This document shows, in pieces, positions 1 through 14,619 of a DNA stretch of 64,000 bases. Position 1 is the first letter of the stretch. The number at the start of each line of letters is the position of its first letter. Source of the stretch: Diphasiastrum complanatum (Eukaryota > Streptophyta > Lycopodiopsida > Lycopodiales > Lycopodiaceae); assembly GCA_029204225.1 (NCBI GenBank), contig CM055112.1, positions 1,027,852 through 1,091,851 on the forward strand. The letters are read 5' to 3'. The notes under the pieces are model-generated. The model worked only from the letters and a program-made list of their open reading frames with translations. It did not search any database and was not told the origin of the DNA. The position numbers and the translations under genes are program-made.

Positions 1-3000
1 GTGCAGATCTCAATTATACTAGTATAACACCACATCCAAACCATTTATAAGTTAATCCATAAATCTCCAATCCAAAGATTTGTTAACTTTGCATAGTATC
101 TGTCAAAACAATACTTGATCATATGTTTATGTTCACTGACTAGGTTAAGTGCACCAAATAACCCTAGTAACCAGGAATACACAGTAGATTCATACAAGAT
201 TAATGTGCACATATGTGAATAATCTTACTATGATCCAGTATATAAACACATTCTTAACTGGTAGATTCCTCCAAAACCCACATATGCTACTCACATATCT
301 CACTGAGATCTTGTAACTCAGCTACAAAATATTTTCTATTTCTCATGAGTAAATAACATATCCGGAAAATCCCTGAGACGAATAACATTCACTCTCAACG
401 GTTTTCCAGTCCCACTTACCTCTAATTACACAATTTCTTCACTCAATCAACCCCCCTTTGATCCTAGTACTAAAGTAAGATTAAGTTGATCCAATACAAA
501 ACTCTCAGACTTAAATTATGATCAAGCTTACTTCTATTCCAATCAAAATAGAATTAGTAACTTTTGACCTTTTACTGTACTACTAATAGATAATTATTCA
601 AATTCCAAACTTGTTCTAGTTCCAAATTGTCCACACCAATCCCTAGAGATTTCCTCTTATTCGAAAAGTTCCAACTAGGTATCTTACTCTGAATCTATCC
701 GAAATTACTTTCAGACCAAATCTCATTTCTATCCCACATCTGAATCTCTTCTGAAAACTATGCAACCTACAAATTTCCAAATAGGATTTTATCCCACCAC
801 TTCACCCTTCCTTTTGATGAAATTATAAATTTCAATAAAAGTTAACTGGAAAGATGATATATGAAAATATATAAACACATGAAAAAGTCAGTAATAAGTG
901 CATCCAGTAAAAAATTCACTCTATTACAAACAGGACTTTTCCTTCAAATATTTTCAACCCAAATGATAGAAACTACCATTTTATTGAAATCCATTTATGC
1001 AACAAAGAAATTCTATGGTTTAAGAAATTAAAACATTTTAACCCTGAAATTTATCTGAATTCCAAGTCTATTCACACAAGTAGTAATTTATATGACATAA
1101 TAGTCTTTCAGAAAAATAACTTCATGTTGGAAAGAATCATATAAATCAATCTGATATCCTATATTCAAGAAATTACTAAGAAGTAAAGTATTAATTAAGA
1201 AAGCGTGAAATAGATTTGAGGGCCTCTGATTTTGTAAATAATGAGATACCACATTGGGATCTAGATTAAACCTCAAAATTTTCCAAAATATCCCACATTT
1301 GATCGAATGGTTTCTTTTTTTCCCGTGTCGCGACTAGGTACTAAACAACCATTGACCATCAGATCTTTATAGTCCTAGAATTTCCTTTTCAAAATTACTG
1401 ATGTCCCATGCCATCAGCTTTTCCTTCCAAAAATTCCTTAACCGCCTTATCTGATATTCTAGAAATCCATTGATCTTCTAGCTGTCCTATAATCACTATA
1501 CCTATAATCACTATAGGATATTATCTCTTGTTCCCAAATACTGGAGAATCCATTTTATTTGGATGACTGGCATGCTCCATCAGATTGATATCCACATCCA
1601 AACCTGATCTTGTGATCCAATCAGAAGAATTAACATGGTTCCTCATTACATTATGATCTTTTTAGGTTAATGATAAGCTTCGAATCCCACTGGATCCAAG
1701 AGCATTAACTCTAGGGACAAGCTTCTATCAATTAATAGATCCAATGTAATCCATATATCAAATTCTACTTCTAAGTATGAAATATGAAGCATTGATCTAT
1801 GTTCTGAATGGATTAGTATCATTCAGATAGGTTCAATATAGTGAAGTGCTCAATAAAGAGAACGAACATTAGCTATTTTGACTTTGAGAAAGAGCACGTG
1901 TTATTTCAATCAGTAATTTTAGCCCATCACTAAAAGTAATGCCATAACCTACTCTTCAACAATCATGCATAGAGAATAATGCCCATCGAAGCTGTGTTTG
2001 TACCCTTCATACATCTCTAATAGTGGCCAATGAGATCTTTCAATGACATATTTGATAATGGCCCTCCTAACTTGAATATAAATGTCAGCCTTGAAACTAC
2101 CCAATGAGTACTCATCAAGTCTTGGTCTTCAGCATTAGATAGTTTGCATTTAGTTATCACATGAAGAGTTGCCTTCTATTGATCCACACATTTACATAAT
2201 AGCTCTTCAATGGATTTCAATGAAATTCTTAATGCCCTTCAACAATGACAAGTGAGCCTCCACATAGTTTGAAAGAGGTCTTTTAGATAGTTGCTTTTGA
2301 ACAATCCTTCAGGTAGTCCATTAATTATTTGCATGAATAATCACTTGGAACAAAATTTGCCATAGACAATCCGCCTTCCAATAGCTTAGTGACTTAGAAA
2401 TTTCAGTATAATATTTCGTTAGATAAACTGCCTGGATAGAGCAGAATCAACTATGAATTCTTCAACTGCAACAGGATTGATCCAAAAGGATCAATTATGT
2501 ATTTTATATTCAATAACCTTTCATAAGAAAACTTGAGCAGCACCAATTCAAAAAAAAAGTATGTGAATAGGATCACATATCACCCCCTCAATTGCAAACT
2601 GACCTCGGTAGATAAACTGTAACATTACTTCATTCTTTTGTAATGTTGAATATCAACAACTTGAATGAGGAAAAACTTCTAAGAAATATTGTGAATTTTG
2701 GCACTTTTGCTTCATAGCTCCTGTGTATAGGTATAACTTGAAAAAATATGCTTTTTTGATTTGGACAATAAAGTTTTCATTGACACATAACTCTCTCATT
2801 GGTCGTGCTCCCCCTAAAATGGCACCAAAAAGTTTGCATATGTTGTAGCATGCTGAACTCAAAAAGAGAGAAAAATGTAGTATGAAGGGTTACCGTTCCC
2901 ACGAAGAGCAGCACCGAGAGATAATCTGCCATTGTTGATGGTAAAATTTTTCTAGCAATGATGTTCAGCCTGTGAATGGATTGTCAAAGATAACTGGTCA

Positions 3001-3600
3001 TCATCGGATGTTGGAAATCGTTGTTTGTACAACACCAGGGAAATGAGGATATGACAATGTTCCTTCAAGAATTTGGAATCATTTGTGTACATCAAGGCGA
3101 AGCAACTATTTTAGTTCCTTCAACTACTTCAAATAGACTAGAAGAACTAATGGGACCCCATTTTTTACAATCACAGTAGAGCTATTTCTCATCAAGTTTC
3201 AATCACCTAAAGAATCCAGCCAGAGACTATTGGTCCTCAACAACCAACCGTCCTCTTACTCTCATGACATTTAGTAACTGGCTAAATACAGTAGGGATGT
3301 AAAGAGTGTCATCCTCACCAATTTATCTCTCCCTGACAGTACTACATCTGCTATACTGGATTGTATTACTAGAAATAGAAGCATCTTCAGAGACTTTGGA
3401 TATGATTTCATAGGGAGAGAGTTCCAAACAGCAACAAGATCAACGTATCAACGTAGCGTTCGTCACCTAATTGTACTTTAGCAATGACCAGAACGACGAT
3501 GGGGATTCTAACAACTGGTGACAAGTATTGTCGGCTGCTCGGCTTCTGTTGCTATACCTATAGGATCTAAAGAGGAAGCATCATGATTGGAAGATTCTAT
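1..3600. other. AT-rich stretch without a recognisable gene
   Basis: I find no open frame here with recognisable protein similarity on either strand, and no RNA gene. The short frames (about 60-70 codons) show no motif. Base composition and dense stops suggest decayed mobile DNA, but I see no terminal repeats or conserved domain that would assign it to a family. It borders a minus-strand Copia remnant that begins near 3640. Confidence 0.5.
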
Positions 3601-3639
3601 ATAACATAAAATAGAACAAAATGACAGCATCATTTATCT

Positions 3640-5290
3640 ATGGTTGTCTAAAGTCATAGATCGTATCTTCTTTGAAGATAACGTCCCTAGAAACAAATTC
3701 TACATTGGTCGATGGATCATAAACTTTATAAGCTTTATGTTCAGCAAGTAACCAATGAAATGCATTTGTTTGTCCTATGATCCAACTTCTTCCTAAGCTA
3801 TTTAGAAACATGAACAGAACATATACAACCAAATATTTTTCAATGGCTAACACTAGGCTTGTGTCCATGCCATACTTCATAAGGAGTTTTATTATTGACA
3901 GCTTTAGTGATGGATCTATTCTGCATGTAACAAGTTGTGGCAGTAGCTTTTGCCCAAAACTTTGCAAATAGGTGCACTTGATGTAGGTAGATTTGGCTGA
4001 GTTGAGAAGCGTTCAATTCTTCCTTTCTACAATCCCATTTTGTTGAGGTGAATAGGAAGTTGTAAATTGTAGATGCATTCGCTGCCACCATCATTTCAGA
4101 GTGCTTTTGCCTTGTAAGACATTTAGGTCTCAGCCATGGCCTTGAATCTCTTCAAGCATTCAAAAGCTTCTTATTTATGTTTTATGAACAAGATTGTAGA
4201 CCGTCTAGAATAATCATATATGAAGGTGATAAAATAGAGTGCATCTCCTAACGATGGAGTTGGCATTGGGCCACAAAGATTGCTATGTACAAGATCTAAT
4301 ACAATGTGCTTTGTCTTGACGGAATGTGTTCTGGGAAATTTTCTCCTAGAGTGTTTACCATAGATGCAAGATTCACAAAAAAATGATTTCCTATCTAATG
4401 AAAGAGAGAAATACCATCCATCAACTGAGTTATTATAACGCATGTAAGAAAGTGATCTTGTATTCACATGTCCAAATCAACCATGCCACAATAAAGCTTG
4501 ATTGTTTATATTTTCATTTGAGATACTAGCTAATGCAACTGAGTCAGAGAGTACATATAGTTTTCCCACTCTAGTACACATAGTCAGAGTAGTATCTTCA
4601 TCAAAGATTGTACAACGTAACAATGTAGCCCTCATCAGTTATCTTAGAGACTGATAACAAGTTCTTAGATAGCTGAGGTACGTGAAGAACATTTGGAATG
4701 GAAATAAAAAGATCGTTGTTGAATACGATCTTGATTGTACCTTTGTCTTCCATGCGGATGTTGCTTGAATCTCCGAGGTAGATGAATTGATCTCTAGTAT
4801 AAGTTGTGTAGTCAGTAAACCATTCCTTGAAAGAAGTCATGTGTTGGGTAGCACCATTGTCTAGATACCAGCTATCGTAGTCTTCGTTGCTAAGCCATTA
4901 ATAGTTTTGATGGTTGGTCTTCATCAGACGTGTGCTCCTTGAATTCTGTCGCATTGGAGGAGTTTGGCTGCTATTGTTACTGCTTCTTAGCCTAGTTGTA
5001 GATGTCGATACGACACTCCTTGATGTCGTGGTTCGCCTTCTTACAATATCTGCAAAATAGCTTCTTGTGCGATTCACTGCCCTATGATTGAGTATGAGGC
5101 TTCTACTACTGCTGAACTTGATTCTTGATCTTTAAGTTGTCTTTCTTCTTTGTGTATAGGGCCAAGGACTTGTCTTTGTTGCATATATCACTGGTCTTTC
5201 TCTGCAGTTTTTCTTAAAGAAGATGACCGATGACCTTTTTGTTGGAAATCAAGCCCACAGTTGCCTCCTTGGTGAATCATAACATAGACA
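3640..5290 (-). mobile_element. Ty1/Copia fossil: zinc knuckle, protease and integrase
   Basis: On the minus strand, reading from high to low coordinates, the parts follow the Copia order. There is a CCHC zinc knuckle (CRYCKKANHDIKEC, near 5050), the aspartic protease start (LDNGATQHMT, near 4850), a GAG-pre-integrase segment (ESCIYGKHSRRKF, near 4360), and integrase-core pieces ending in the typical SRDVIFKEDT tail near 3660. The element is broken in several places and no LTRs are evident. The RT/RNase H piece at 7.2-8.05 kb lies on the wrong side for the usual gene order, so it is probably another copy or a rearranged part. It looks old. Confidence 0.85.
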
Positions 5291-5469
5291 ACCAATTACT
5301 TAAAGAATGTTTACAACGGAATTCCAGCTGGTCTCCAACAAAGGGTAACCAATCCCATCATAATTTTAAGTTCAGATGTTAAGTTTAATAACTTGAAGTC
5401 ATTGGAGCCATCTTCAAGGACTTCCACAAAACTTGCATTTAGAACAAGTCTATAGAACAATCTGCAGAA

Positions 5470-5900
5470 ATACACTAAGTGTCGCAGTTCGCATTTTTTG
5501 CACTTTTCGAAAACTACAACACTTACCTTCAACTTCTTCTGTTCAATTATTTTGAAGAAGTGAACTTGTTTGTAGTTCAAAAGTTTAACTATTTTTTAGC
5601 ACCTTTGGTTTTTTCGCATTTTTTTGAAAAATGCAAGAAAAGATAAATTTCAGAAGGTCCTGTATTTTTAAGAGTCAAATTGTTAAAGGCACCTTCGCCA
5701 ACCTTTTAAGGGCACCTTCAAGTTGTTTTAAAGGTACCTTCGGCTTCTTCGCTTTTTTTCAAAAAGTGCGAGAAAGTTATTGTCAAGACATCTTTGCTTT
5801 TCTAAGGAAACCTTCAACTTTCTAAGGGCGCCTTAAGCTTATTTAGGACACCTTCGGCTTTTTTGCAAAAACCCGAAGAGAGAGAGAAAAAAATGCCGAA
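5470..5900. repeat. Degenerate GGCACCTTCG-type short repeat
   Basis: The phrase 'gcaccttcg' with near variants ('ggcaccttcgcc', 'ggcaccttcaag', 'gtaccttcggc', 'gacaccttcggc') recurs several times between about 5680 and 5860, along with 'ttcgcatttttt' and its complement. It is AT-rich and irregular in spacing, so it is a decayed minisatellite rather than a clean array. No coding signal is seen. Confidence 0.45.
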
Positions 5901-6134
5901 GGTCATCTAAAATGAACGAGGTTTGTTCCCACGTTATTTCGCAAAACACCATGTGAAGTGACAGAGATTTGTGACGTCCTCGTCCGCGTCAATGATCCTA
6001 ATTTGTTGACTGTATACACTGTGTATAGTTGTCATAGAAGCCATATACTTCCAAGTACAACGGCTTTTCCAATTGGGTGACAAACATTTAATGTAATTAA
6101 TACATGGATGAAATCTATAAATAGATCATCCAAG

Positions 6135-6775
6135 CATTAGAGGAGTTCTCAATATCAAAAAGACCCTTTAAAAAATGTCATGTAGGATATACAAAAATAT
6201 CAAAATAAAAAAAACAATATTGTTTATTTGCTTGCCCCCACCACTTCCGAGGCCTCCCCAACTCCCAATGATCTAACCACAGTGTCTATATTCACAGTTA
6301 AGAACTGTAAACAGCTTGTAGTATAACTTGACTAAATTCAAAAATATTCCCTCCATTGGTCACGAAAAGGGCAATATTTTCACTAGAATACGACCGCCAT
6401 CCCCAAATTTGAATCAGGAAAAATAGCAAAATGTTTACATATGCATTCCTTCCACGAGAGTGGAAATATGGGTGCCATCTCCAATTATGACTCTCACGGT
6501 GCTACATCAAAACACCCTTGTTTGTACTGCATGAAAATGACAAAAGATGTAACTAGGAGCACATGAATCACTAGAGAATATGTAGATCAAAACTGGAAGC
6601 TTGTGCTGCTCCCATCTCCTTGAAAAATGTGCATGTTTGCACTCTTCATGCAGAAGTTAGATTAATAGAAAAGATCATTTATCTTCATATAGTTTTGGCT
6701 TGGAATACTAAGCCAACATCATTAGCAAAGGAAGCTATCTCTCGATTAGAAGATGTTTTATGAAAAGCAGGACTT
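6135..6775 (+). mobile_element. Miniature of the CATTAGAG transposon (internal deletion)
   Basis: The left end starts CATTAGAGGAGTTCTCA and matches the left end of the element at 19324 nearly base for base for about 350 bp. At 'gccatctccaatt' it jumps directly to 'ctctcacggtgctac', which in the longer element lies about 1.8 kb further on inside the transposase-like gene. Similarity continues through the HGATSKHPCLYC coding region and stops at about 6775. It is therefore a deletion derivative that kept the end and part of the gene. It lies between two Copia fossils. The right end is not seen. Confidence 0.8.
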
Positions 6776-6779
6776 CCTT

Positions 6780-7090
6780 TTACAGACAAGTGTCACATTT
6801 TTAGAGGCAAGTGTCGCCTGTCATAAATTGCATGTAAAAATGTAGTGTCAAAGTTTTTTGCATTTTTCGCCTATCATAAATTGTGTGTAAAAATGCAATG
6901 TCACATTTTAGTCAAGTGTCGCTCGTCATAAAATGCATGTAGAAAGGCAATGTCGCATTTTTCGCATTTTGCACCTATCATGAAATGCGAGTAAAAATGC
7001 AGTGTCACATTTTTTGCATTTTTTGCCTGTCATAAAATGCGTGTAAAAATGTAGACTATTGCAGCTATCGTCTATTTTGCCTATCTTATT
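6780..7090. repeat. Minisatellite, roughly 60-70 bp unit
   Basis: Four to five irregular copies of a unit with the elements 'gcctgtcataaattgcatgtaaaa', 'atgcaatgtcacatttt' and 'ttttgcatttttcgcc' follow one another. Examples begin near 6820, 6870, 6920, 6970 and 7025. The array begins exactly where similarity of the preceding CATTAGAG miniature stops, so it may have grown at the break. Confidence 0.65.
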
Positions 7091-7215
7091 TTACGGGTAA
7101 ATATGCAGACTGTGGGAAAACACAAGTAAAATGCAGCAGCATGAATGGACACAAATTAACATAGGATTTAGGAGAGTAGAGGAAATAAATCCAACACCCC
7201 CCTTAATCTGGATCC

Positions 7216-8055
7216 ATGAATGCCTTGATCTTCAGACTAAGCAATGCACAAAACTTGTTGTGTGCATTGATACTTAATGCCTTTGTAAATATATCTGTAG
7301 CCATGTCCTACATTGTACAGTATGTTAAGCTTACCTCCTTTGAGAACCTTACCCCTAATATAGTGATATCGAATCTTAATGTGCTTACTCCTAGAATGAA
7401 GTCTAGGATTGGCCAATAGAGCAATTGCACTCTGGTTATCATAGAATATGATAGTAGGGCTGTACTGATTCAAACTAATGTTTGACAGTAAATTTCTCAA
7501 CCAAAATGCTTCTTTAATAGATTGAGAAGCAGCAATGTATTATGCTTCTGTAGATGAAAGAGCAATAGAGGTTTGCTTACGACTGTTCCATGATATAGGA
7601 CCGTCGTTGAAGAATAATGTATATCCAGATGTGGACTTATGATTGTCTACATCTCCTCCCCAACTTGCATCAGAATATCCATTGAGCTGATGAAGATTGT
7701 CATTGTTGACTTCTCCATAGCAGATGCACTGGTCCGTGGTAGCTCGAATATACCTCATGACTCTTATGAGAGCCTTCCAATGGGTAATGTCAAGATTAGC
7801 CATAAATTGGTTGAGTGAGCTTACTGCAAAAGAGATGTCAGGTCTTGTACAGACCATTGCGTACATGAGAGATCCAAGTATCGATTGATAAGGATACTCT
7901 CTCATCTGCTCCTCTTCCTGCTTGGTCTGAGGGCATTGGTCCCTTGACAGATGCAGGCCTAGATCCATTGGTGAATGAGCTAACTTATAGTTCATTAGAT
8001 TATATCTGTTAAGAACATTGTGAAGGTACCTTTGTTGAGTGATATAAATCAATCA
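7216..8055 (-). mobile_element. Ty1/Copia fossil: reverse transcriptase C-part and RNase H
   Basis: The minus-strand frames carry the classic Copia end of RT and start of RNase H: SILGSLMYAMVCTRPDISFA, then YSDASWGGDVDNHKSTSGY and SSTEA, followed by FYDNQSAIALLANPRLHSRS and KHIKIRYHYIR. These residues lie in the expected order over about 270 codons. The piece is broken, lacks the N-terminal RT part and shows no LTR next to it. Its plus-strand shadow frames are not genes. Confidence 0.9.
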
Positions 8056-8857
8056 TCTCACTCTGTCTCGATAGATTTGAATGGCCAAATAGAAGTGAGC
8101 TTCCTTCGGGCTGGATCATGACCTATCTACTAATTCTGACATCAAAACCATGTCTCAAGTCGATCAAGAATGTCTCAAGCTCTCAAGGAGCTCTTTCAAC
8201 CATGTAGAATCAAATAGAGAAGTGATCACATTTCAAGATTACCAGAGAAATTAACCATGCAATGATGCACATAGACACAGGAGCCAAACTCCCAAAGTAT
8301 GTTGCAACATAATAGTTAGCCTTGTCCCTGATAGTAGATTGAATTTGTAGTTGGACCTCCAATGACTTCCTTTTAGAATCCTCCAACTCTTACTAGCATC
8401 CCATAAGGTTGGGGTCCTATTAGGACTAAACGATTTCTGATCTAGAGTCTCCCGAGGTTTAGTTAGATCCTACTCAAGCACATAGTATCTAGCATTATTT
8501 TATAGTCCAAGAATATCCTCGTAAATTGAAAAGTCATGTCCTCTCCCGACGGTCATACCTCTGAGAACCTAGAAAACTCTCATTGACCTGGCAGTACGGG
8601 GTGATTAGGACGGCCCCAGGATTGGAAGCGGCATTGCCCTGGTCACTCGCGTAAGGGCTGTGTGGGCCTTCCCCTGTTGGAGACCTTCCAACGGGACAAT
8701 CCCTCGATGGAAAATCCGGCCAACATTGGTTCTTCTGCCGGGAATGCAGAACTTGTTAAAGAAATATCATTTGGAAAGTACTTGCTTGGCATTGGTTGAA
8801 AAGAGTTTATACACCTTTCTGATGAAATTGACCATTATTCATGAATTCCAGACCAAT
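8056..8857. other. No gene recognised
   Basis: The stretch is of mixed composition. The part near 8480-8730 is more GC-rich than its surroundings and holds a 72-codon plus-strand frame without recognisable motifs. Nothing can be assigned. Confidence 0.4.
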
Positions 8858-8945
8858 GGGGTTGGCTCAGTTGGTTAGCTTGACATCCAAAGTTTCTTTG
8901 GTCTCAGGTTCAAGCCTCCCCTTGAAAACCAAGAAGCATTAGTCA
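8858..8945 (+). repeat. tRNA-like sequence, SINE head candidate
   Basis: 'ggggttggctcagttggttagc' resembles a pol III A box and tRNA D-arm, and 'ggttcaagcct', about 35 bases downstream, resembles a B box (GGTTCRANNCC). The two boxes sit at tRNA-like spacing, but I cannot fold a full cloverleaf with a convincing acceptor stem or anticodon arm. A tRNA-derived SINE head is therefore more likely than a working tRNA gene. No tail repeat is seen immediately after it. Confidence 0.45.
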
Positions 8946-9535
8946 TGAATTCCACCTAAACCCTCCATTGTTGAGCATTATTTGACCCGTCAGATGCCAA
9001 CAATTATTTGTTTTCATATGCTTGAGTGATCTATCATTTGTTTCATCCTAAAGGCCATCATTTGTTTTCATATCCTGAGAGCAATCATCAGGTGCCAAAT
9101 TTCTTGATCGCACTTGATGGGCATTAAGTATGGACAGATAGTTACATGCTCCCATGGACAGATAGTTACATACTCTCATGGACAGATAGTTACAGCCATC
9201 ATATCCCATGTGACCCGATTGTTTTGGGTATAGAAGAGAGGGTGAATGATGGGAAATGCTCAAGACAGCAATCATACACTTATAACTGAGCCTTGGGTGA
9301 CAGATGGATTCACCAGCTTGTGAAATCACAAAGCTATGCAGTGGACAAAAACTATTTTTCATTTTCTTGTTTTGTGTATGTGTATGTGTCTGCACATGCA
9401 CGTGCATGTGTGTGTTTGTGTGGTGTGGGGGGGGGTAGCTAGGGGGATAGATATAAATTTTATTAGTGACTTTTGTGACATGACTTTGTCATGTGTTCGT
9501 TTATTGCTCCAATGTGAAATAGTCTATTGTTGATG

Positions 9536-11396
<1,861 letters not shown>

Positions 11397-12155
11397 TGTA
11401 GTGGGTTTCTTTCCTTGCCTAACTTGAATCCAAGATCTAGTCAATCTAGCATCAAAGAGACGGAGTTAGTTGTCACGCGTAGGTTCGTTCCCATGAGAGC
11501 GATAGTATAGTTCAGATTCCAACATGAATGGAGGATCTAACACTAACATCCATTAACACTAAGCATTAACACTACATCCATTAACCCTACTTCCATTAAC
11601 CCTAAATCCACAACAATAATAGAAACTTACCTTTCTATCTCTCCCTTTCTCTCTCACAAAAAGCATAAAAGAAAAGCAATTCCAATAATGATCAGATCCA
11701 ACAATTAGCAAAATCCAAAGGAAGCATGAAAACTGGAGGAGAAGAGAGGAAGAGCAAGGACATTCATCAATCCATTTCTAAAGAGAACCAATCTGCTTTA
11801 TTGAAATGAGGAAATGAACATGAGGAGCAACTCGAGTTGGTCCTTTTTTATAGTAGAGAGGAGGACCCTGGCCTCTGAATCCTATTGGTCTAGTCTTGTC
11901 TCTCTTTTTATTAAAATTTAAAAAAGTGTGGGAACCATCAAAATTGGAGGGATACCCAACTTTATTCACTAACTTGACATTTAGGCCCTGCGACATTAAA
12001 AGTCCCGCAAAAAGGCCTAAAGTCCTTTTATTAACATTTTAATTAATCAAATAACTATGTGATCATTGGGTTGGACTTACACACGCAGGGTGCCAAATCC
12101 CTCTCACTTATTAACTAGGGTTAGGGTGGCCTTGGGATCCGCAAACCCTCCAACA
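11397..12155 (-). repeat. 3' LTR of the Tat-like Gypsy fossil
   Basis: The minus strand starts TGTTGGAGGGTTTGCGG right after a polypurine-like tract and ends in CCCACTACA, giving 759 bp with TG...CA ends. The terminal sequence 'tgtagtgggttt' recurs at 18191, immediately next to the primer-binding site, which identifies both as LTR edges. Confidence 0.75.
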
Positions 12156-12205
12156 GTATCCCCCACCAAAACTGGTGGCGGTCCCACGACACCTGCAATA
12201 TGCAG

Positions 12206-13978
12206 TTATTGAGGACTTTTATTGGCTTTGTGACGAATTTTAATTAAATGATACTGCACCTTCTCCATAAAGTCAAGACGTGCATTATTGAAATCCAAAT
12301 TATGCGGCAGGAAACAATGGTGGGCTCCGGCAATCCACTTGGAAGTTGTCCATGAGGTGAAGTGGGATTCCCAAGAGCCTCCCATCATAGCCGCACGGAA
12401 ATACAATCGAGCAATCGGCAGTTGATCTTTAATTTGCTCTGAGGCCATCGGCTTATTTGGATCAAATGCCAGAGTAGGAAGGCAATCGTCCCATTTGGTT
12501 GCCACTGACCCCAACAGAGTTAGATCTTTTGCAAACATTTTCGATTGTCGCACCGTTGGATCCGAAGAGTGGACATACTCTCTCTGATATGCTTGCAAGG
12601 CCCGATGGAAATCCACTGAAATATTCCAACTTTAAGCCTGGTGGATGATTGGCCAATTGGGCGTATGGATGGTGATTTTATACATAGCCACTCCCAAATC
12701 TTTCTATTTTTGTCTTCACGATATTGGCACGTAATAAGGATCTACCCGCAACTGGCAAGGGTTGGCGACGTAACTCCTAATTGATTTCGGAGTTTTCTTA
12801 AAAACCGTGATTCTCCATGTCGGCTGCTCTCCCAATGCAAGTATTTCGTCCAATTCTTTACCGACCTCGATCTTGGAGGTCTTAAATTTGAGAACCCATC
12901 CACCACACAAGGACTCATGTGGATGCTGCTTTAAGAAGGTCTGGATCTGGTCCTCGACGCTGATAGGCCTTCTGAATAAATGGCTTGTCCTTGATGAGGA
13001 TGGACCCACTTGTACTGCCGGTATAGTTGGTGGTTGATCTGCTAGATCTGGAGCTCCCCCCTGGTCCATGCTCGAATCAACCCCTGTATCCATCTGTACA
13101 GGAAGCGGCTAAGAGGGACAATAGAGAGCCAACGGCAAACTGTTGTTTCATATTGGCCTTAATAGGTTGCTTGAGCTCACCTGAAACAGTCTTGAACCAA
13201 TTATATGGTTCAAGAGAGACTTTGGCCAACTTTATGTGGGACTCCACTATCTTGTGAAGGATTTGAGATGTGATGCGGTCTTTCCTGAGGTTGCCAATCA
13301 TCAGGAAATGATTCAACAATCGGGCAGCGGCGTGGATGAAAGGCTCAGTGATGGCTTCCAAAAGGTAGCCATCATTAGTCCAATGCAGATCGTTGGTGAG
13401 GTCAATGTATGGCTTGATGGCCTGTTTGGCGTGCTTGTGATTGGGTGAGGCTTGCGTACCGGATGAGATTCCTATAGCTGCAAGTGCGGCCTCAGTGACG
13501 TGCACCTTGTGTGTGGCTCCTTGGAAGGTGATATAAAACTTGGATTTCTCTTCCTTCCACGTACTGAAGGCAAGAGTGATAAAATCCATATTGATGCGTC
13601 CCAAAAAGGCTCTCTCATGAATATCCATTGTAGTAAGTAGAGGCTCCGCAAGGGTCATCCATTGAGTGACCATGCTTGTACTAAGAAGAATAATGATGAC
13701 TGTTGCATATGGGACATTACGATGGATAGTATAGCGCGGAGACTGGGAAGTATCGGTAGAAGACATGATGATCAGAAAGGAATTATAACCACGTGAGAGT
13801 GTATTAGAAGGCAATGCAGGAAATTTGGAAGGCTTTGGTCATAAGAAAAATTCTCAAGAGCTTCACTAGCACAAGTGAGGAATGAATCGAATTCAGCCAA
13901 CTTATAGGTGCATTTGGTGGGTCCATTACACTGAATAGTAGTTGGGCTGATCAATTCTAAACAAAAATTTACAGGCAT
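12206..13978 (-). pseudogene. Extra ORF of the Tat-like Gypsy fossil
   Basis: Several minus-strand frames (245, 125 and 136 codons) lie between pol and the 3' LTR. They share a coding bias and no obvious catalytic motif; sample words are HVTEAALAAIGIS, LLNHFLMIGN and RLYFRAAMMGGSWESHF. In plant Tat/Ogre elements such positions hold an additional ORF of uncertain function, sometimes compared with plant mobile-domain proteins. The assignment rests on position and size, and the similarity to that domain is only a guess. It is part of a broken element. Confidence 0.6.
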
Positions 13979-14477
13979 GTACAGTAATATAAAAATAGGC
14001 TATAAAAATCTCGACGAAGGTTTCTAGGAATCTGAACCTATCAAATGAGCGTTTTCCAGGGCTGGCAAAGGATGAATCTTTGCCTAGGAGGGTCCTTCAT
14101 CCAGGTACTGTCATAAATGCATTTTTTCACAATCTGAACCTATGGACAACCTAATTTTTTCATTTTAAGATCATCTAGCAGGTCGGCGAAGGTTCATAAT
14201 GACGTTATGATGCTCGGTGAAGGTTCCCAAAATGGCATATCACTGAACATTCGTCTGACTCAAAAATTAAATTTTTTCTTGTCAAAAACCTTCGCCCACC
14301 TCAATTTAGATAAATCAAGGGTGGATGTACAGTCTGAGAGCTCAGCAAAGGTTTCTGATACTGTATTGGCCAAATCTGCCCAAAATAGAGGTTTCCTACA
14401 TCATTTTCCATAAAAGTACTATGCTTCCTCTTCCTTATGCTGATGACTTCCTAACTTTTGCTCATCAGTCTTTTCTT

Positions 14478-14590
14478 ATTTATTTTTTTTATTTTTTTTT
14501 TATTTTTATTTTTTTTATTATTATTTTTTTTAACTATTTTTTTTCAAAAAAGAAAGTCAGCAAATTAAATATTAAAAACAAAAAATGGAA
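14478..14590. repeat. Poly-T / T-rich low-complexity tract
   Basis: About 70 bases of T runs with scattered A, followed by A-rich sequence, sit between the extra ORF and the pol 3' end of the Gypsy fossil. The polyF open frame across it is an artefact. Confidence 0.9.
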
Positions 14591-14619
14591 AACAAATAAA
14601 ATGAAAAAATATATTGAGA

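Noticed and set aside
3638-8055. One Copia element with all parts
   Set aside because: The RT/RNase H piece lies upstream of the integrase piece on the shared strand, contrary to Copia order, and a DNA-transposon miniature and repeats lie between them.
12110-12130. Telomere-like 'tagggttaggg'
   Set aside because: There is only one and a half units, inside an LTR.
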